Positions 1 to 8,272 of a stretch of 64,000 nt of DNA are shown piece after piece. The DNA comes from Bordetella bronchialis. GTDB taxonomy: Bacteria; Pseudomonadota; Gammaproteobacteria; Burkholderiales; Burkholderiaceae_B. The first letter of the stretch is position 1; each line of letters opens with the position of its first letter. Both the position numbers and the translations under genes were made by a program. The DNA is taken from NCBI RefSeq assembly GCF_001676705.1, contig NZ_CP016170.1, positions 1,798,001 through 1,862,000 of the forward strand, given 5' to 3'. Below the pieces are notes generated by a model, which was not told the DNA's origin, did no database searches, and saw nothing but the letters and a program-made list of their open reading frames with translations.

Positions 1-69
1 GAAAGCGCGTTGCACTGCCGGCGCGGCAAACGGCGGCTAATCGGCAAAGACGGGCGGGAAATGCGAGAT

Positions 70-89
70 GGCGCCCCGGGCGGGGCGCC
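70..89 (-). terminator. GC hairpin after the NlpC/P60 gene
   Basis: An 8-bp perfect stem (GGCGCCCC/GGGGCGCC) with a 4-nt loop lies immediately downstream of the stop codon of the minus-strand lipoprotein gene. There is no clear U-tract after it, so it may be a weak terminator or a 3'-end stabilising hairpin. Bases 1-69 show no gene. Confidence 0.4.
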
Positions 90-91
90 GT

Positions 92-778
92 TCAGTTCTG
101 CGCGCGCGCCGACGCCAGCAGCGTCGTGTCGATGCGCCGGGCGCCGTTGTAGCGTTTGTTCCAGTAGGCCATGTCCATGCGCTCGATGCGCACGACGCCG
201 CCCCGGCTGGGCGAGTGGACGAAGCGGTCCTCGCCCAGGTAGATGCCCACGTGCGAGTAGCGGCGGCCCATGGTATTGAAGAACACCAGGTCGCCCACCT
301 GCAGATCGTTGCGCGCCACCGGCGTGCCGACCTGGAACATTTCCGCGGCGGTGCGCGGCAGCTTCAGGCCCAGCGATTGTTCGGCCACATAGCCGACCAG
401 CCCGCTGCAGTCGAAGCCGGTGCTGGGCGACTCGCCGCCGCTGCGGTAGCGGATGCCAAGATAGTTCAGGGCTTCGCCCGCCAGCACCGTGTTTTCGGTG
501 GTGGCGCCGCTGCCGGGGTAATTGCTGGCGGTGCGGCCGCCGCGGCGCATCTTCTGCGCCAGCAGCATGCCTATGGGATCGTCGCTGTCGGCGGTGGTCC
601 AGGCGGCGTCATAGGCGTCCTGGTCGAAGCCGGTGTAGGCGGTGTCGCGGCCGGGGCCTGTGTTGGCGCATCCGGCAAGGATCGCAAGGCCCGCCATGAC
701 GACGCCAAGGCGCAGGGCCCGCCCCTGATGAGCTAGAAAACGATAAAAGGATAGCGTGCGGTAGTCGTATCGTTGCAT
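92..778 (-). CDS. NlpC/P60 (C40) family cell-wall hydrolase, lipoprotein
   Basis: Likely a D,L-endopeptidase that cuts peptidoglycan stem peptides from the outer-membrane inner face. With the ATG at 778 the product is 228 aa. It opens with a short basic segment and hydrophobic helix ending in a lipobox (LAGC, lipidated Cys about residue 37). The C-terminal half is an NlpC/P60 domain with the catalytic Cys in DCSG (about C124), His in SHVGIY (about H176) and a third polar residue in FVHSP (about H188). The open frame extends upstream to 928, but that extension lacks a signal-peptide shape, so the internal ATG was preferred. It stands alone and is divergent from prpE. The family is clear; the exact substrate is inferred. 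Confidence 0.88.
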   Translation of the reverse strand: MQRYDYRTLSFYRFLAHQGRALRLGVVMAGLAILAGCANTGPGRDTAYTGFDQDAYDAAWTTADSDDPIGMLLAQKMRRGGRTASNYPGSGATTENTVLAGEALNYLGIRYRSGGESPSTGFDCSGLVGYVAEQSLGLKLPRTAAEMFQVGTPVARNDLQVGDLVFFNTMGRRYSHVGIYLGEDRFVHSPSRGGVVRIERMDMAYWNKRYNGARRIDTTLLASARAQN

Positions 779-1091
779 TGTTCGCTTGAAGGCGCGCGCG
801 AAACACGCCTGGAAGACGACGGACGACCGCCGTGTAAGAAAATTCCGAGGGATTCTATCAAAATTGCGTACAGGTCCGGCTTGCGCCGCGTATACGCCAA
901 CTTTCATCCTGCGCCGGGGAGGGCGCACTGCCTAGGATGGATAGAACCGGCGAGATTGATGCCGCAAAGAGCAGACCTGCCTGATCGGGGAATCGCGAAG
1001 CTGAGCGCGCCGCTGCCTACACCCGGCAGACTCGGACAAGTCGTAAAGATCGTCAGAATCTGCAACAGAGCGAAGATAACAGGAGACAGCC
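779..1091. other. Divergent intergenic region, NlpC/P60 gene versus prpE
   Basis: These 313 bases separate two divergently transcribed genes and must hold both promoters. The part nearest prpE ends in a good Shine-Dalgarno (AGGAGAC, about 1081-1087) before the ATG at 1092. I see no convincing -35/-10 pair, operator palindrome or RNA gene. Confidence 0.5.
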
Positions 1092-2966
1092 ATGCAAAAA
1101 ACCCGGGTTTTCCACTACTCGTCCATTCATCATCCAGAAACATTTTGGCACAGGGAGGCCGGGCGGATCCATTGGGACGTTGCGCCGGAGACGATTCTGG
1201 ACTTCAGCCGCCCGCCGTTTGCCCGCTGGTTCCCCGATGGTCGGACGAATCTGTGTTTCAACGCCGTGGACCGCTGGCTCCCCCAACAGGCGGATAGACA
1301 AGCGCTGATCTGGGTATCCACCGAAGTGGACCAGGAAAAAATCTATACGCGGGCGCAGCTGTTCGAGGAGGTCAACGCGGCGGCGGCGATGTTGCGCGAG
1401 CAGGGGGTGGGGCCGGGCGACCGGGTGCTGATCTATATGCCCATGGTGCCGGAGGCCGTGTTCGCCATCCTGGCCTGCGCCCGCCTGGGGGCCATCCATT
1501 CGGTGGTCTTCGGCGGCTTCGCCTCGCACAACCTGGCGCAACGCATCGACGATGCGCGGCCCAAGGTCATCGTCTCGGCCGATGCGGGGTCGCGCGCGGG
1601 CCGCGTCATGGCCTACAAGCCCCTGCTGGACAAGGCACTGGCCATGAGCCGGGCACAGCCGGACGCGGTCATCCTGCTGGATCGCGGCCTGGCGCCGATG
1701 GAACGGACGGCGCGCGACCACGATTACGCCACCCTGCGCGCCCGCCATGAGGGCGCCCGCGTGCCCGTGGCCTGGATGGAGTCGACCGCGCCCAGCTATA
1801 TCCTGTATACGTCGGGCACCACCGGCAAACCCAAGGGCGTGCAGCGCGACACCGGCGGCTATGCCGTGGCGCTGGCGGCCTCCATGGAGTACATCTTCGA
1901 CGGCAAGCCGGGCGAAACCTTCTTCTGCACCAGCGACATCGGCTGGGTGGTGGGCCACTCCTATATCGTCTATGGCCCGCTGATCGGCGGCCAGGCCACG
2001 CTGCTGTACGAGGGCACCCCCGTGCGTCCCGACGGCGGCATCCTGTGGCAGCTGGTGGAGCGCTTCAAGGTAAACACGCTGTTCACGGCGCCCACGGCGG
2101 TACGCGTGCTCAAGCGCCTGGATCCGGGCCTGTTGCGCCGGCATGACGTGTCGTCGCTGCGCGCGGTCTATCTGGCCGGCGAACCGCTGGACGAGCCCAC
2201 CGCGACGTGGATCGCCGAGGGCCTGGGCAAACCCATCATCGACAACTATTGGCAGACCGAAAGCGGCTGGCCCATCCTGTCCGCGCAGCCTGGCGTGGAA
2301 CGCGTGCCCACCCGGTTCGGCAGTCCTTCGTTTCCTTGCTATGGCTTCGACGTCCGCGTGGTCAACGAGTCCACCGGAGAGGACCTGGAACCCGGGCACA
2401 AGGGTGTGGTCGCCATCGTCCCGCCCCTGCCGCCAGGCGCGATGACGACGATCTGGGGCGATGACGAGCGCTTCGTCCATACGTATTTCGAATCCATCCC
2501 GGGCCGCCAGGTGTATTCCACCTTCGATTGGGGCACGGTGGACGCCGATGGCTATTGGTACATATTGGGTCGCACGGACGACGTCATCAATGTCGCCGGC
2601 CATCGCCTGGGCACGCGCGAAATCGAGGAATCCCTTAGCAGCCATCCCCGGGTCGCCGAATGCGCCGTGGTTGGCGTGGCCGACGCCATCAAGGGCCAGG
2701 CGGCACAGGCTTTCGTCGTACTGAAGGACGCGGCGGAAGGGGACGTCGCCGCGCTGGAAGGCGATATGATGCGCGTGGTCGAAGAGCAGCTGGGCGCGGT
2801 CGCGCGGCCCGCGCGTATCCGTTTCGTCGGCGCACTGCCCAAGACGCGTTCGGGCAAAGTGCTGCGGCGGGCCATCGTCGCGGTGTGCGAAGGGCGCGAT
2901 CCCGGCGATCTTCCGACCATCGAAGATCCCCATGCCCTGGAACAGATCAAGGAATCCCTGACATGA
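1092..2966 (+). CDS. prpE: Propionyl-CoA synthetase (acetyl-CoA synthetase-like)
   Basis: Activates propionate (and probably acetate) to the acyl-CoA through an acyl-AMP intermediate, in the cytosol. The 624-aa protein has the ACS N-terminal region, the AMP-binding P-loop YTSGTTGKPKG near residue 238, and the C-terminal PKTRSGK motif whose Lys (about K589) is the catalytic and acetylatable residue. The N-terminus and length fit PrpE better than Acs, and a separate Acs lies at 9.7 kb. The start has an AGGAGA ribosome-binding site. The stop overlaps the next gene's start (ATGA), so it heads a short operon. No prpBC genes are adjacent, so its place in a methylcitrate cycle cannot be read from context. 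Confidence 0.9.
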   Translation: MQKTRVFHYSSIHHPETFWHREAGRIHWDVAPETILDFSRPPFARWFPDGRTNLCFNAVDRWLPQQADRQALIWVSTEVDQEKIYTRAQLFEEVNAAAAMLREQGVGPGDRVLIYMPMVPEAVFAILACARLGAIHSVVFGGFASHNLAQRIDDARPKVIVSADAGSRAGRVMAYKPLLDKALAMSRAQPDAVILLDRGLAPMERTARDHDYATLRARHEGARVPVAWMESTAPSYILYTSGTTGKPKGVQRDTGGYAVALAASMEYIFDGKPGETFFCTSDIGWVVGHSYIVYGPLIGGQATLLYEGTPVRPDGGILWQLVERFKVNTLFTAPTAVRVLKRLDPGLLRRHDVSSLRAVYLAGEPLDEPTATWIAEGLGKPIIDNYWQTESGWPILSAQPGVERVPTRFGSPSFPCYGFDVRVVNESTGEDLEPGHKGVVAIVPPLPPGAMTTIWGDDERFVHTYFESIPGRQVYSTFDWGTVDADGYWYILGRTDDVINVAGHRLGTREIEESLSSHPRVAECAVVGVADAIKGQAAQAFVVLKDAAEGDVAALEGDMMRVVEEQLGAVARPARIRFVGALPKTRSGKVLRRAIVAVCEGRDPGDLPTIEDPHALEQIKESLT

Positions 2967-3370
2967 ACAGCAAACCCGCCCTGACGGCGGACGATGTTAA
3001 GAAAATCCTCGCCGCGGCCGAGGCCCACGCCCTGAAGAACCAGTGGCCCGTCACCATCGCCGTGGCCGACGATGGCGGCCATTTGCTGGGCATGCTGCGC
3101 CTGGACGGCGCCGCGCCGGTCAGCGCGCATATCGCGCCGGCCAAGGCGCAGACCGCCGCGCTGGGGCGTCGTGAATCCCGCGTCTACGAGGAAAGCATCA
3201 ACACCGGCCGCTATGCCTTCCTGTCCGCGCCGGTGCTCACCGGCATGCTGGAAGGCGGCGTGCCCATCGTCGTCCAGGGGCAGGTCGTGGGCGCCGTGGG
3301 CGTGTCCGGCGTCAAGGCGTCGGAAGACGCGGAAACGGCCAAGGCCGGCATCGCGGCGCTGCAGCCATGA
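2963..3370 (+). CDS. GlcG/HbpS-like (DUF336) small protein
   Basis: A 135-aa protein of the GlcG/HbpS fold, with the typical pattern of an N-terminal helix, then IAVADDGGHLLGMLRLDGA, then a gap to a Gly-rich stretch (VVGAVGVSGVKASEDAE). Relatives bind haem or cobalamin-like ligands or sit in glycolate/propanediol operons, and many have no known function. It overlaps prpE by four bases upstream and the MFS transporter by four bases downstream, so translation is probably coupled. No signal peptide is seen. The function in this operon is unknown; a ligand-binding or stabilising role beside PrpE is only a guess. Confidence 0.8.
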   Translation: MNSKPALTADDVKKILAAAEAHALKNQWPVTIAVADDGGHLLGMLRLDGAAPVSAHIAPAKAQTAALGRRESRVYEESINTGRYAFLSAPVLTGMLEGGVPIVVQGQVVGAVGVSGVKASEDAETAKAGIAALQP

Positions 3371-4761
3371 CGTCGTCCTTGCCGGAGCATGCCGCGCCGG
3401 CGTCGCCCGCCGATGGCGGCGGCGCCGTGCCGGGCGAAGGCAGCCTGAACCCCGGCGTGACGCGGCGCGAGGTCTGGTCCTGGGCGATGTACGACTTCGC
3501 CAACTCCGGCTACACGACCGTGATCCTGACCACGGTCTTCAGCGCGTATTTCGTCGGCGTGGTGGGCGGCGGCGCCCACTGGGCGACGCTGGCCTGGACG
3601 GGCGCGCTGTCGGTCTCCTACCTGGCCATCATGCTGACCATGCCCACGCTGGGCGCGCGCGCCGACGCGCGCGGCGCCAAGCGCAAGCTGCTGTTCGCCA
3701 GCACCGTGGGCTGCATCGTCGCGACCTTGAGCCTGACGCAGGCCGGGCCCGGCGACGTGTGGCCGGCATTGATAGGCATCGCCATCTCCAACTATTTCTA
3801 TTGCGTCGGCGAATCGGCCGTCGCCTCGTTCCTGCCGGAACTGGCGCGGCCGCACGCGCTGGGCCGGGTGTCCGGCTGGGGCTGGAGCTTCGGCTATTGC
3901 GGGGGCATGCTCAGCCTGGGCCTGTCCCTGGCGATCGTGTCGATGGCCCAGGCGCGCGGCGAGAGCGCGCCGCAATTCGTGCCCTGGGTGGTGGCGGTCA
4001 CCTGCGCCGTGTTCGCGCTGTCGGCGCTGCCGTCGTTCGTGTGGCTGCGCGAACGCGCCCGGCCGCGCGGCGGCGTCCCGGCCAAGCCGGACATGCTGGG
4101 CCAGCTGCTGCGCGCATGGCGGGACACGGGCCGCCACCATGTGCAGTTCCGCCGCTTGCTGATGTGCGTGTCCTGCTACCAGGCCGGCATCGCGGTCGTG
4201 ATCACCCTGGCCGCCGTCTATGCCGAACAGGCCATGGGTTTCAAGATGGCGCAGATCATGATGCTGGTCTTCCTGGTCAACATCGCGGCGGCGGCCGGCG
4301 CCTTCCTGTTCGGCTATCTGCAGGACCGCATCGGCCACAAGCGGGCGCTGGCCATCACGCTGTGCGGCTGGATCGCCATGGTGCTCATCGCCTATGCGGC
4401 CGTGACCGTCAGCGTGTTCTGGATCGCCGCGGCGCTCGCGGGCCTGTGCATGGGCACCAGCCAGAGCGCCGGGCGCGCCATGGTGGGCGCGCTGGCGCCG
4501 GAAAAGCGCCTGGCGGAGTTCTTCGCGCTCTGGACGTTCTCGGTGCAGCTGGCGGCGGTGATCGGCCCCTTGACCTACGGCCTGGTGACCTGGCTCACGC
4601 ACGGCAATCATCGGCTGGCGATCCTGGTGACCGGCCTGTTCTTCGTCGGTGGCCTGGCGCTGTTGCGCAGGGTGGACCTGGCGCGCGGGCTGGCCGAACG
4701 CGCGGCGGCCGGCGACGCCCAGGCCGCGGTCGGCGCGGCGGCGACCGGCGGCGCGGTTTGA
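3367..4761 (+). CDS. UMF1/Atg22-like MFS transporter
   Basis: A 464-aa polytopic membrane protein with about 12 hydrophobic segments. The opening MYDFANSGYTTVILTTVFS is characteristic of the UMF1 (Atg22-like) branch of the major facilitator superfamily, whose bacterial substrates are mostly unknown. Atg22 in yeast exports amino acids from the vacuole. The start overlaps the DUF336 gene (ATGA). It is followed 75 bp later by the epimerase gene. Placement between prpE and an amino-acid epimerase suggests a small organic acid or amino acid as cargo, but this is inference. Confidence 0.8.
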   Translation: MTSSLPEHAAPASPADGGGAVPGEGSLNPGVTRREVWSWAMYDFANSGYTTVILTTVFSAYFVGVVGGGAHWATLAWTGALSVSYLAIMLTMPTLGARADARGAKRKLLFASTVGCIVATLSLTQAGPGDVWPALIGIAISNYFYCVGESAVASFLPELARPHALGRVSGWGWSFGYCGGMLSLGLSLAIVSMAQARGESAPQFVPWVVAVTCAVFALSALPSFVWLRERARPRGGVPAKPDMLGQLLRAWRDTGRHHVQFRRLLMCVSCYQAGIAVVITLAAVYAEQAMGFKMAQIMMLVFLVNIAAAAGAFLFGYLQDRIGHKRALAITLCGWIAMVLIAYAAVTVSVFWIAAALAGLCMGTSQSAGRAMVGALAPEKRLAEFFALWTFSVQLAAVIGPLTYGLVTWLTHGNHRLAILVTGLFFVGGLALLRRVDLARGLAERAAAGDAQAAVGAAATGGAV

Positions 4762-4836
4762 CGCTACTATGATCGTCCCCGCCCCGACGCGCCGGCGCCC
4801 ATGGGGCCTATCGTGCTCAACGCCTCATCCCAAGCC

Positions 4837-5847
4837 ATGACATCCCATACCTTTTTCTGCGTGGACGGACACACCTGCGGCAATCCCGTGCGCATGGTCG
4901 CCGGCGGCGCCCCGGCGCTGCAGGGCGCCAATATGGTCGAGAAGCGCGCGCATTTCCTGCGCGAGTACGACTGGATCCGTACCGGCCTGATGTTCGAGCC
5001 GCGCGGCCACGACATGATGTCCGGGGCGATCCTGTATCCGCCGACGCGGCCGGACTGCGATATCGCCTTTTTGTTCATCGAGACATCGGGCTGCCTGCCC
5101 ATGTGCGGGCACGGCACGATCGGCACGGTGACCATGGCGCTGGAGCGCGGCCTGGTGACGCCGCGCGAACCGGGCGTGCTGCGCATCGACACGCCGGCCG
5201 GCCTGGTCGAGGCGCGCTACGAGATGGACGGCCCTTATGTGAACAGCGTGCGCATTACCAATGTGCCGTCCTTCCTGTATGCCACCGGGCTGGAAGCCGA
5301 GGTCGAGGGCCTGGGCCTGGTGAAGGCGGACGTGGCCTATGGCGGCAACTTCTACGCCATCGTTTCGCCGCAACAGGCCTTCGCGGGCCTGGAACGCGTG
5401 CAGCCCTCGGACCTGCTGCGCTGGAGCCCGCGCCTGCGCCAGGCTTTCGGCCGCAAGTATCAATTCGTTCATCCGGAGAACCCCGCCATTAACGGCCTGT
5501 CCCATGTGCTGTGGACGGGCGCGCCGCGGCATCCGGAGGCCCATGCCCGCAACGCGGTGTTCTACGGCGACAAGGCCATCGACCGCTCGCCCTGCGGCAC
5601 GGGGACCTCCGCCCGCATGGCGCAATGGGCGGCGCAGGGCAAGCTGGACGTCGGCAGCGACTTCGTGCACGAAAGTATCATCGGCACGCTGTTCCGCGGT
5701 CGCGTGGAAGCGCGCGCCAAGGTGGGCGAACTGGACGCCATCGTGCCTTCGATCGAAGGCTGGGCGCGCATGACTGGTTACAACACGATATTCATCGACG
5801 ACCGCGATCCGCTCAAGCACGGCTTCCAATTGAAGGACAATGTATAG
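4837..5847 (+). CDS. Proline racemase family, probable 4-hydroxyproline epimerase
   Basis: Probably epimerises trans-4-hydroxy-L-proline to the cis-D isomer. The protein has the family's two catalytic cysteines: MCGHGTIG (about C90) and SPCGTGTSA (about C253). It also has the DGHTCGNPVR N-terminal signature of the epimerase branch. A Cys at the first position argues against the 3-hydroxyproline dehydratase subgroup. The start is uncertain: ATG 4801 and ATG 4837 are both open and neither has a good ribosome-binding site. I chose 4837 because the family begins close to the DGHT motif. The rest of the hydroxyproline catabolic set is not adjacent, although a 2-oxoglutarate-semialdehyde dehydrogenase-like gene, the last enzyme of that pathway, lies at 60.3 kb. 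Confidence 0.82.
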   Translation: MTSHTFFCVDGHTCGNPVRMVAGGAPALQGANMVEKRAHFLREYDWIRTGLMFEPRGHDMMSGAILYPPTRPDCDIAFLFIETSGCLPMCGHGTIGTVTMALERGLVTPREPGVLRIDTPAGLVEARYEMDGPYVNSVRITNVPSFLYATGLEAEVEGLGLVKADVAYGGNFYAIVSPQQAFAGLERVQPSDLLRWSPRLRQAFGRKYQFVHPENPAINGLSHVLWTGAPRHPEAHARNAVFYGDKAIDRSPCGTGTSARMAQWAAQGKLDVGSDFVHESIIGTLFRGRVEARAKVGELDAIVPSIEGWARMTGYNTIFIDDRDPLKHGFQLKDNV

Positions 5848-5881
5848 CGTGCATGGCGGGAATTTGATCGAAGAGGTGTCA

Positions 5882-6547
5882 ATGGAATCCACACAGGTGT
5901 TTACTTCGCGAACGGCATCGGCGCCGCGGGCGCCCCGGGCATCGATATGGCAAGCGTTCACGACATCCTGGCGCGTCTTGCTTGCGATGCTGCTGGCGTC
6001 GCTGCTGGCGGGTTGCGGCGTGAATACCATCCCGACGCTGGACGAACAGGTCAAGGCGGCGTGGGCGCAGGTGGAAAACCAGTACCAGCGCCGGGCCGAC
6101 CTGATTCCCAATCTGGTGGAAACGGTCAAGGGCTATGCCAAGCAGGAGCAGGACACCCTGACCGCCGTGGTGGAAGCCCGCGCCAAGGCCACGTCCATCA
6201 AGGTCGACGCCAGCACCATCGACGATCCGCAGAAGCTGCAGCAGTACGACCAGGCGCAGCAGCAACTGGGCGGCGCGCTCAGCCGCCTGCTGGTGGTGTC
6301 GGAACGCTATCCCGACCTGAAGTCCAACCAGAATTTCCTGGCGCTGCAATCGCAGCTGGAAGGCACGGAGAACCGCATCGCCGTGGCGCGGCGCGACTAC
6401 ATCGCCGCCGTGGAACGCTACAACACCGAAATCCGTACGTTCCCGGGACGCCTGTGGCACATGGTGCTGTATCGCGATCTGCCGGTGCGCGAAACCTTCA
6501 AGGCCTCCGCGCCCCAGGCCGACCAGGCGCCCAAGGTCAAGTTCTGA
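5882..6547 (+). CDS. lemA: LemA family lipoprotein
   Basis: A 221-aa LemA protein. It has a short N-terminus, a hydrophobic helix ending in LLAGCG (lipidation Cys about residue 45) and then the LemA helical bundle beginning with the signature VENQYQRRADLIPNLVETVKGYA. LemA proteins are membrane anchored with long coiled helices and unknown biochemical role, often paired with TPM-domain or HtpX proteins. The start ATG 5882 has GAAGAGG just upstream; an in-frame ATG at 5840 would overlap the epimerase. Its stop overlaps the start of the TPM gene (TGATG type), forming a tight operon. Confidence 0.9.
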   Translation: MESTQVFTSRTASAPRAPRASIWQAFTTSWRVLLAMLLASLLAGCGVNTIPTLDEQVKAAWAQVENQYQRRADLIPNLVETVKGYAKQEQDTLTAVVEARAKATSIKVDASTIDDPQKLQQYDQAQQQLGGALSRLLVVSERYPDLKSNQNFLALQSQLEGTENRIAVARRDYIAAVERYNTEIRTFPGRLWHMVLYRDLPVRETFKASAPQADQAPKVKF

Positions 6548-7575
6548 TGAACCGGACGGCGGTGCGGTGGATCCTGTGCATGCTGCTCTCGGCGTGCGCG
6601 CTGGCGGCCGCGGCCCAGCCCGCGCCGCAGGATGGCGGAAAGTCCTCCGGGTCGGGCATTTCGGGCCCGTTCTCCGCCGGCGCGCCGGATCCGGCGCGCC
6701 CGACCGCGGCGTCGCCGGCACCGCCGGCCGATGGCGCTCGGAATCCGGCCCCGGTGCCGGACGCCCCCGGTAACACCCCGCAAGCGCCGCCGCGCACGGC
6801 GCCCCCGGCTCCTGGCGGATCCCCGGCGTCGCCGCCCGCGGCGGCGCCGGAGGAAACCGGCGGCGCGCCCGCGCCGGCCCTGATCGGCCGTGTCGTCGAC
6901 AATGCCGGCCTGCTGGATCCCGCCACGTCGTCGCGGCTGGCCGAGATGCTGGCGGCGCATGAGAACGCCACGGGCCAGCAGGTCGTGGTCGTGACGGTGC
7001 CCAGCCTGCGGGGCGCCTCCATCGAGGACTTCGGCTACCAGCTGGGCCGCCGCTGGGGCATAGGCGAGAAGGGCAAGGACAACGGCGCGCTGCTGATCGT
7101 CGCGCGCGACGACCGCAAGGTCCGCATCGAGGTCGGCTACGGCCTGGAAGGCACGCTGACGGACGCGATGTCGTCGGCCATCATCAACCAGATCATCATC
7201 CCCGCTTTCCGGCAGGGCGACTTCAATAAGGGCATCGCGGACGGCACCGGCGCCATGCTGAAAGTGCTCAGCGGCGATCCGGACGCCGCGCCCATCCAGC
7301 GCCAGGTGGCGGCCGAGCGCGACGGCCCCACGTCGGTCCCGGTTTTCATCATCCTGCTGTTCATCGTCATCGTCGTGATCTCGCGCATGGGCGGCGGCAT
7401 GGGCGGACGGCGCCGCGGCAGCGTGCTGCCCGGCGCCATCCTGGGCGGCCTGGCGGGCAGCCGGGGCCGGTATGGCGGCTCCGGCGGCTTCGGCGGGGGC
7501 GGCGGTTTCGGTGGCGGCGGTTTCAGCGGGGGCGGCGGCAGCTTCGGCGGCGGCGGGGCCTCCGGCAATTGGTAG
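6547..7575 (+). CDS. TPM-domain (YgcG-like) secreted membrane protein
   Basis: A 342-aa protein with four parts. There is a signal peptide (residues 1-22), and a Pro/Ala/Gly-rich linker to about residue 110. A TPM phosphatase-like domain starts at IGRVVDNAGLLD and contains VVVVTVPSL and DNGALLIVARDDRKVRIEVGYGLEG. A membrane helix (about 262-280) is followed by a Gly-rich C-terminal tail made of GGGF-type repeats. TPM domains in plants act in photosystem II repair, and bacterial ones have no firm function. It overlaps lemA by one base and is followed by a second TPM gene. The N-terminal linker is unusually long and proline-rich for the family. Confidence 0.86.
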   Translation: MNRTAVRWILCMLLSACALAAAAQPAPQDGGKSSGSGISGPFSAGAPDPARPTAASPAPPADGARNPAPVPDAPGNTPQAPPRTAPPAPGGSPASPPAAAPEETGGAPAPALIGRVVDNAGLLDPATSSRLAEMLAAHENATGQQVVVVTVPSLRGASIEDFGYQLGRRWGIGEKGKDNGALLIVARDDRKVRIEVGYGLEGTLTDAMSSAIINQIIIPAFRQGDFNKGIADGTGAMLKVLSGDPDAAPIQRQVAAERDGPTSVPVFIILLFIVIVVISRMGGGMGGRRRGSVLPGAILGGLAGSRGRYGGSGGFGGGGGFGGGGFSGGGGSFGGGGASGNW

Positions 7576-7654
7576 CGCACCGCGCCGCCACGGGCGGGGC
7601 AAGGGCCACGCGCCCACCGGCCCGCCGGATTTGGCAAGGATAGGAAAGCGAGCT

Positions 7655-8272
7655 ATGACACTGCTGAACGAAACCGAATTGCAGCAGGTGGCGCAGTCCA
7701 TCGCGCGCGTGGAGCGCGAGACCGACGCGGAGATCGTCACCGTGCTGGCGGCGCGCGCCGACGACTACGCCTATATTCCCTTGCTGTGGGCCAGCCTGAT
7801 CGCATTGCTGGTCCCTGGCCTGCTGAATTACGGCGTCGTCATGTTCGGGCCGCATCAGTTGCTGCTGACGCAATGGCTGGTCTTCATCGTGCTGGCGCTG
7901 GCGTTCCGCGTGCCGGCCATCACGACGCGCCTGATCCCGCGGCATGTGCGGCGCTGGCGCGCGGGCAATCTGGCGCGCCGCCAGTTCCTGGAGCAGAACC
8001 TGCATCACACGCGCGGCGAAACCGGGGTGCTCATTTTCGTCTCGGAAGCGGAGCGCTATGTAGAGATCCTGGTGGACCGCGGCATCAGCGCCCGCCTGCC
8101 TGACGCCACCTGGGAGCCCGTCATCGCGGCCTTTACCGAGCAGGTCGGCCAGGGGCGGACGCTGCAGGGATTCCTGGCCTGCATCGAGCGTTGCGGCGCG
8201 CTGCTGGCCGAACACGTGCCCAGCACATCGCAGCGCGACGAATTGCCGAACCGGCTGGTGGTGCTGCCCTAG
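7655..8272 (+). CDS. Second TPM-domain membrane protein
   Basis: A 205-aa relative of the TPM family. The N-terminal part (IARVERETDAEIVTVLAAR) resembles the start of a TPM domain. Two membrane helices (about 37-56 and 66-82) are inserted, and the fold resumes with GETGVLIFVSEAERYVEILVDRGIS, as in DUF4401/TPM proteins found beside YgcG. It has no signal peptide. ATG 7655 follows the TPM gene by 79 bp with a GAAAG purine stretch upstream. The stop codon shares the palindrome CTAG (8269-8272) with the convergent gene. Together with LemA it forms a three-gene envelope cassette. Confidence 0.78.
   Translation: MTLLNETELQQVAQSIARVERETDAEIVTVLAARADDYAYIPLLWASLIALLVPGLLNYGVVMFGPHQLLLTQWLVFIVLALAFRVPAITTRLIPRHVRRWRAGNLARRQFLEQNLHHTRGETGVLIFVSEAERYVEILVDRGISARLPDATWEPVIAAFTEQVGQGRTLQGFLACIERCGALLAEHVPSTSQRDELPNRLVVLP

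Noticed and set aside
1053..2933. 626-aa minus-strand ORF opposite prpE
   Set aside because: It is an antisense shadow created by high-GC codon use. The plus frame is an unmistakable acyl-CoA synthetase.
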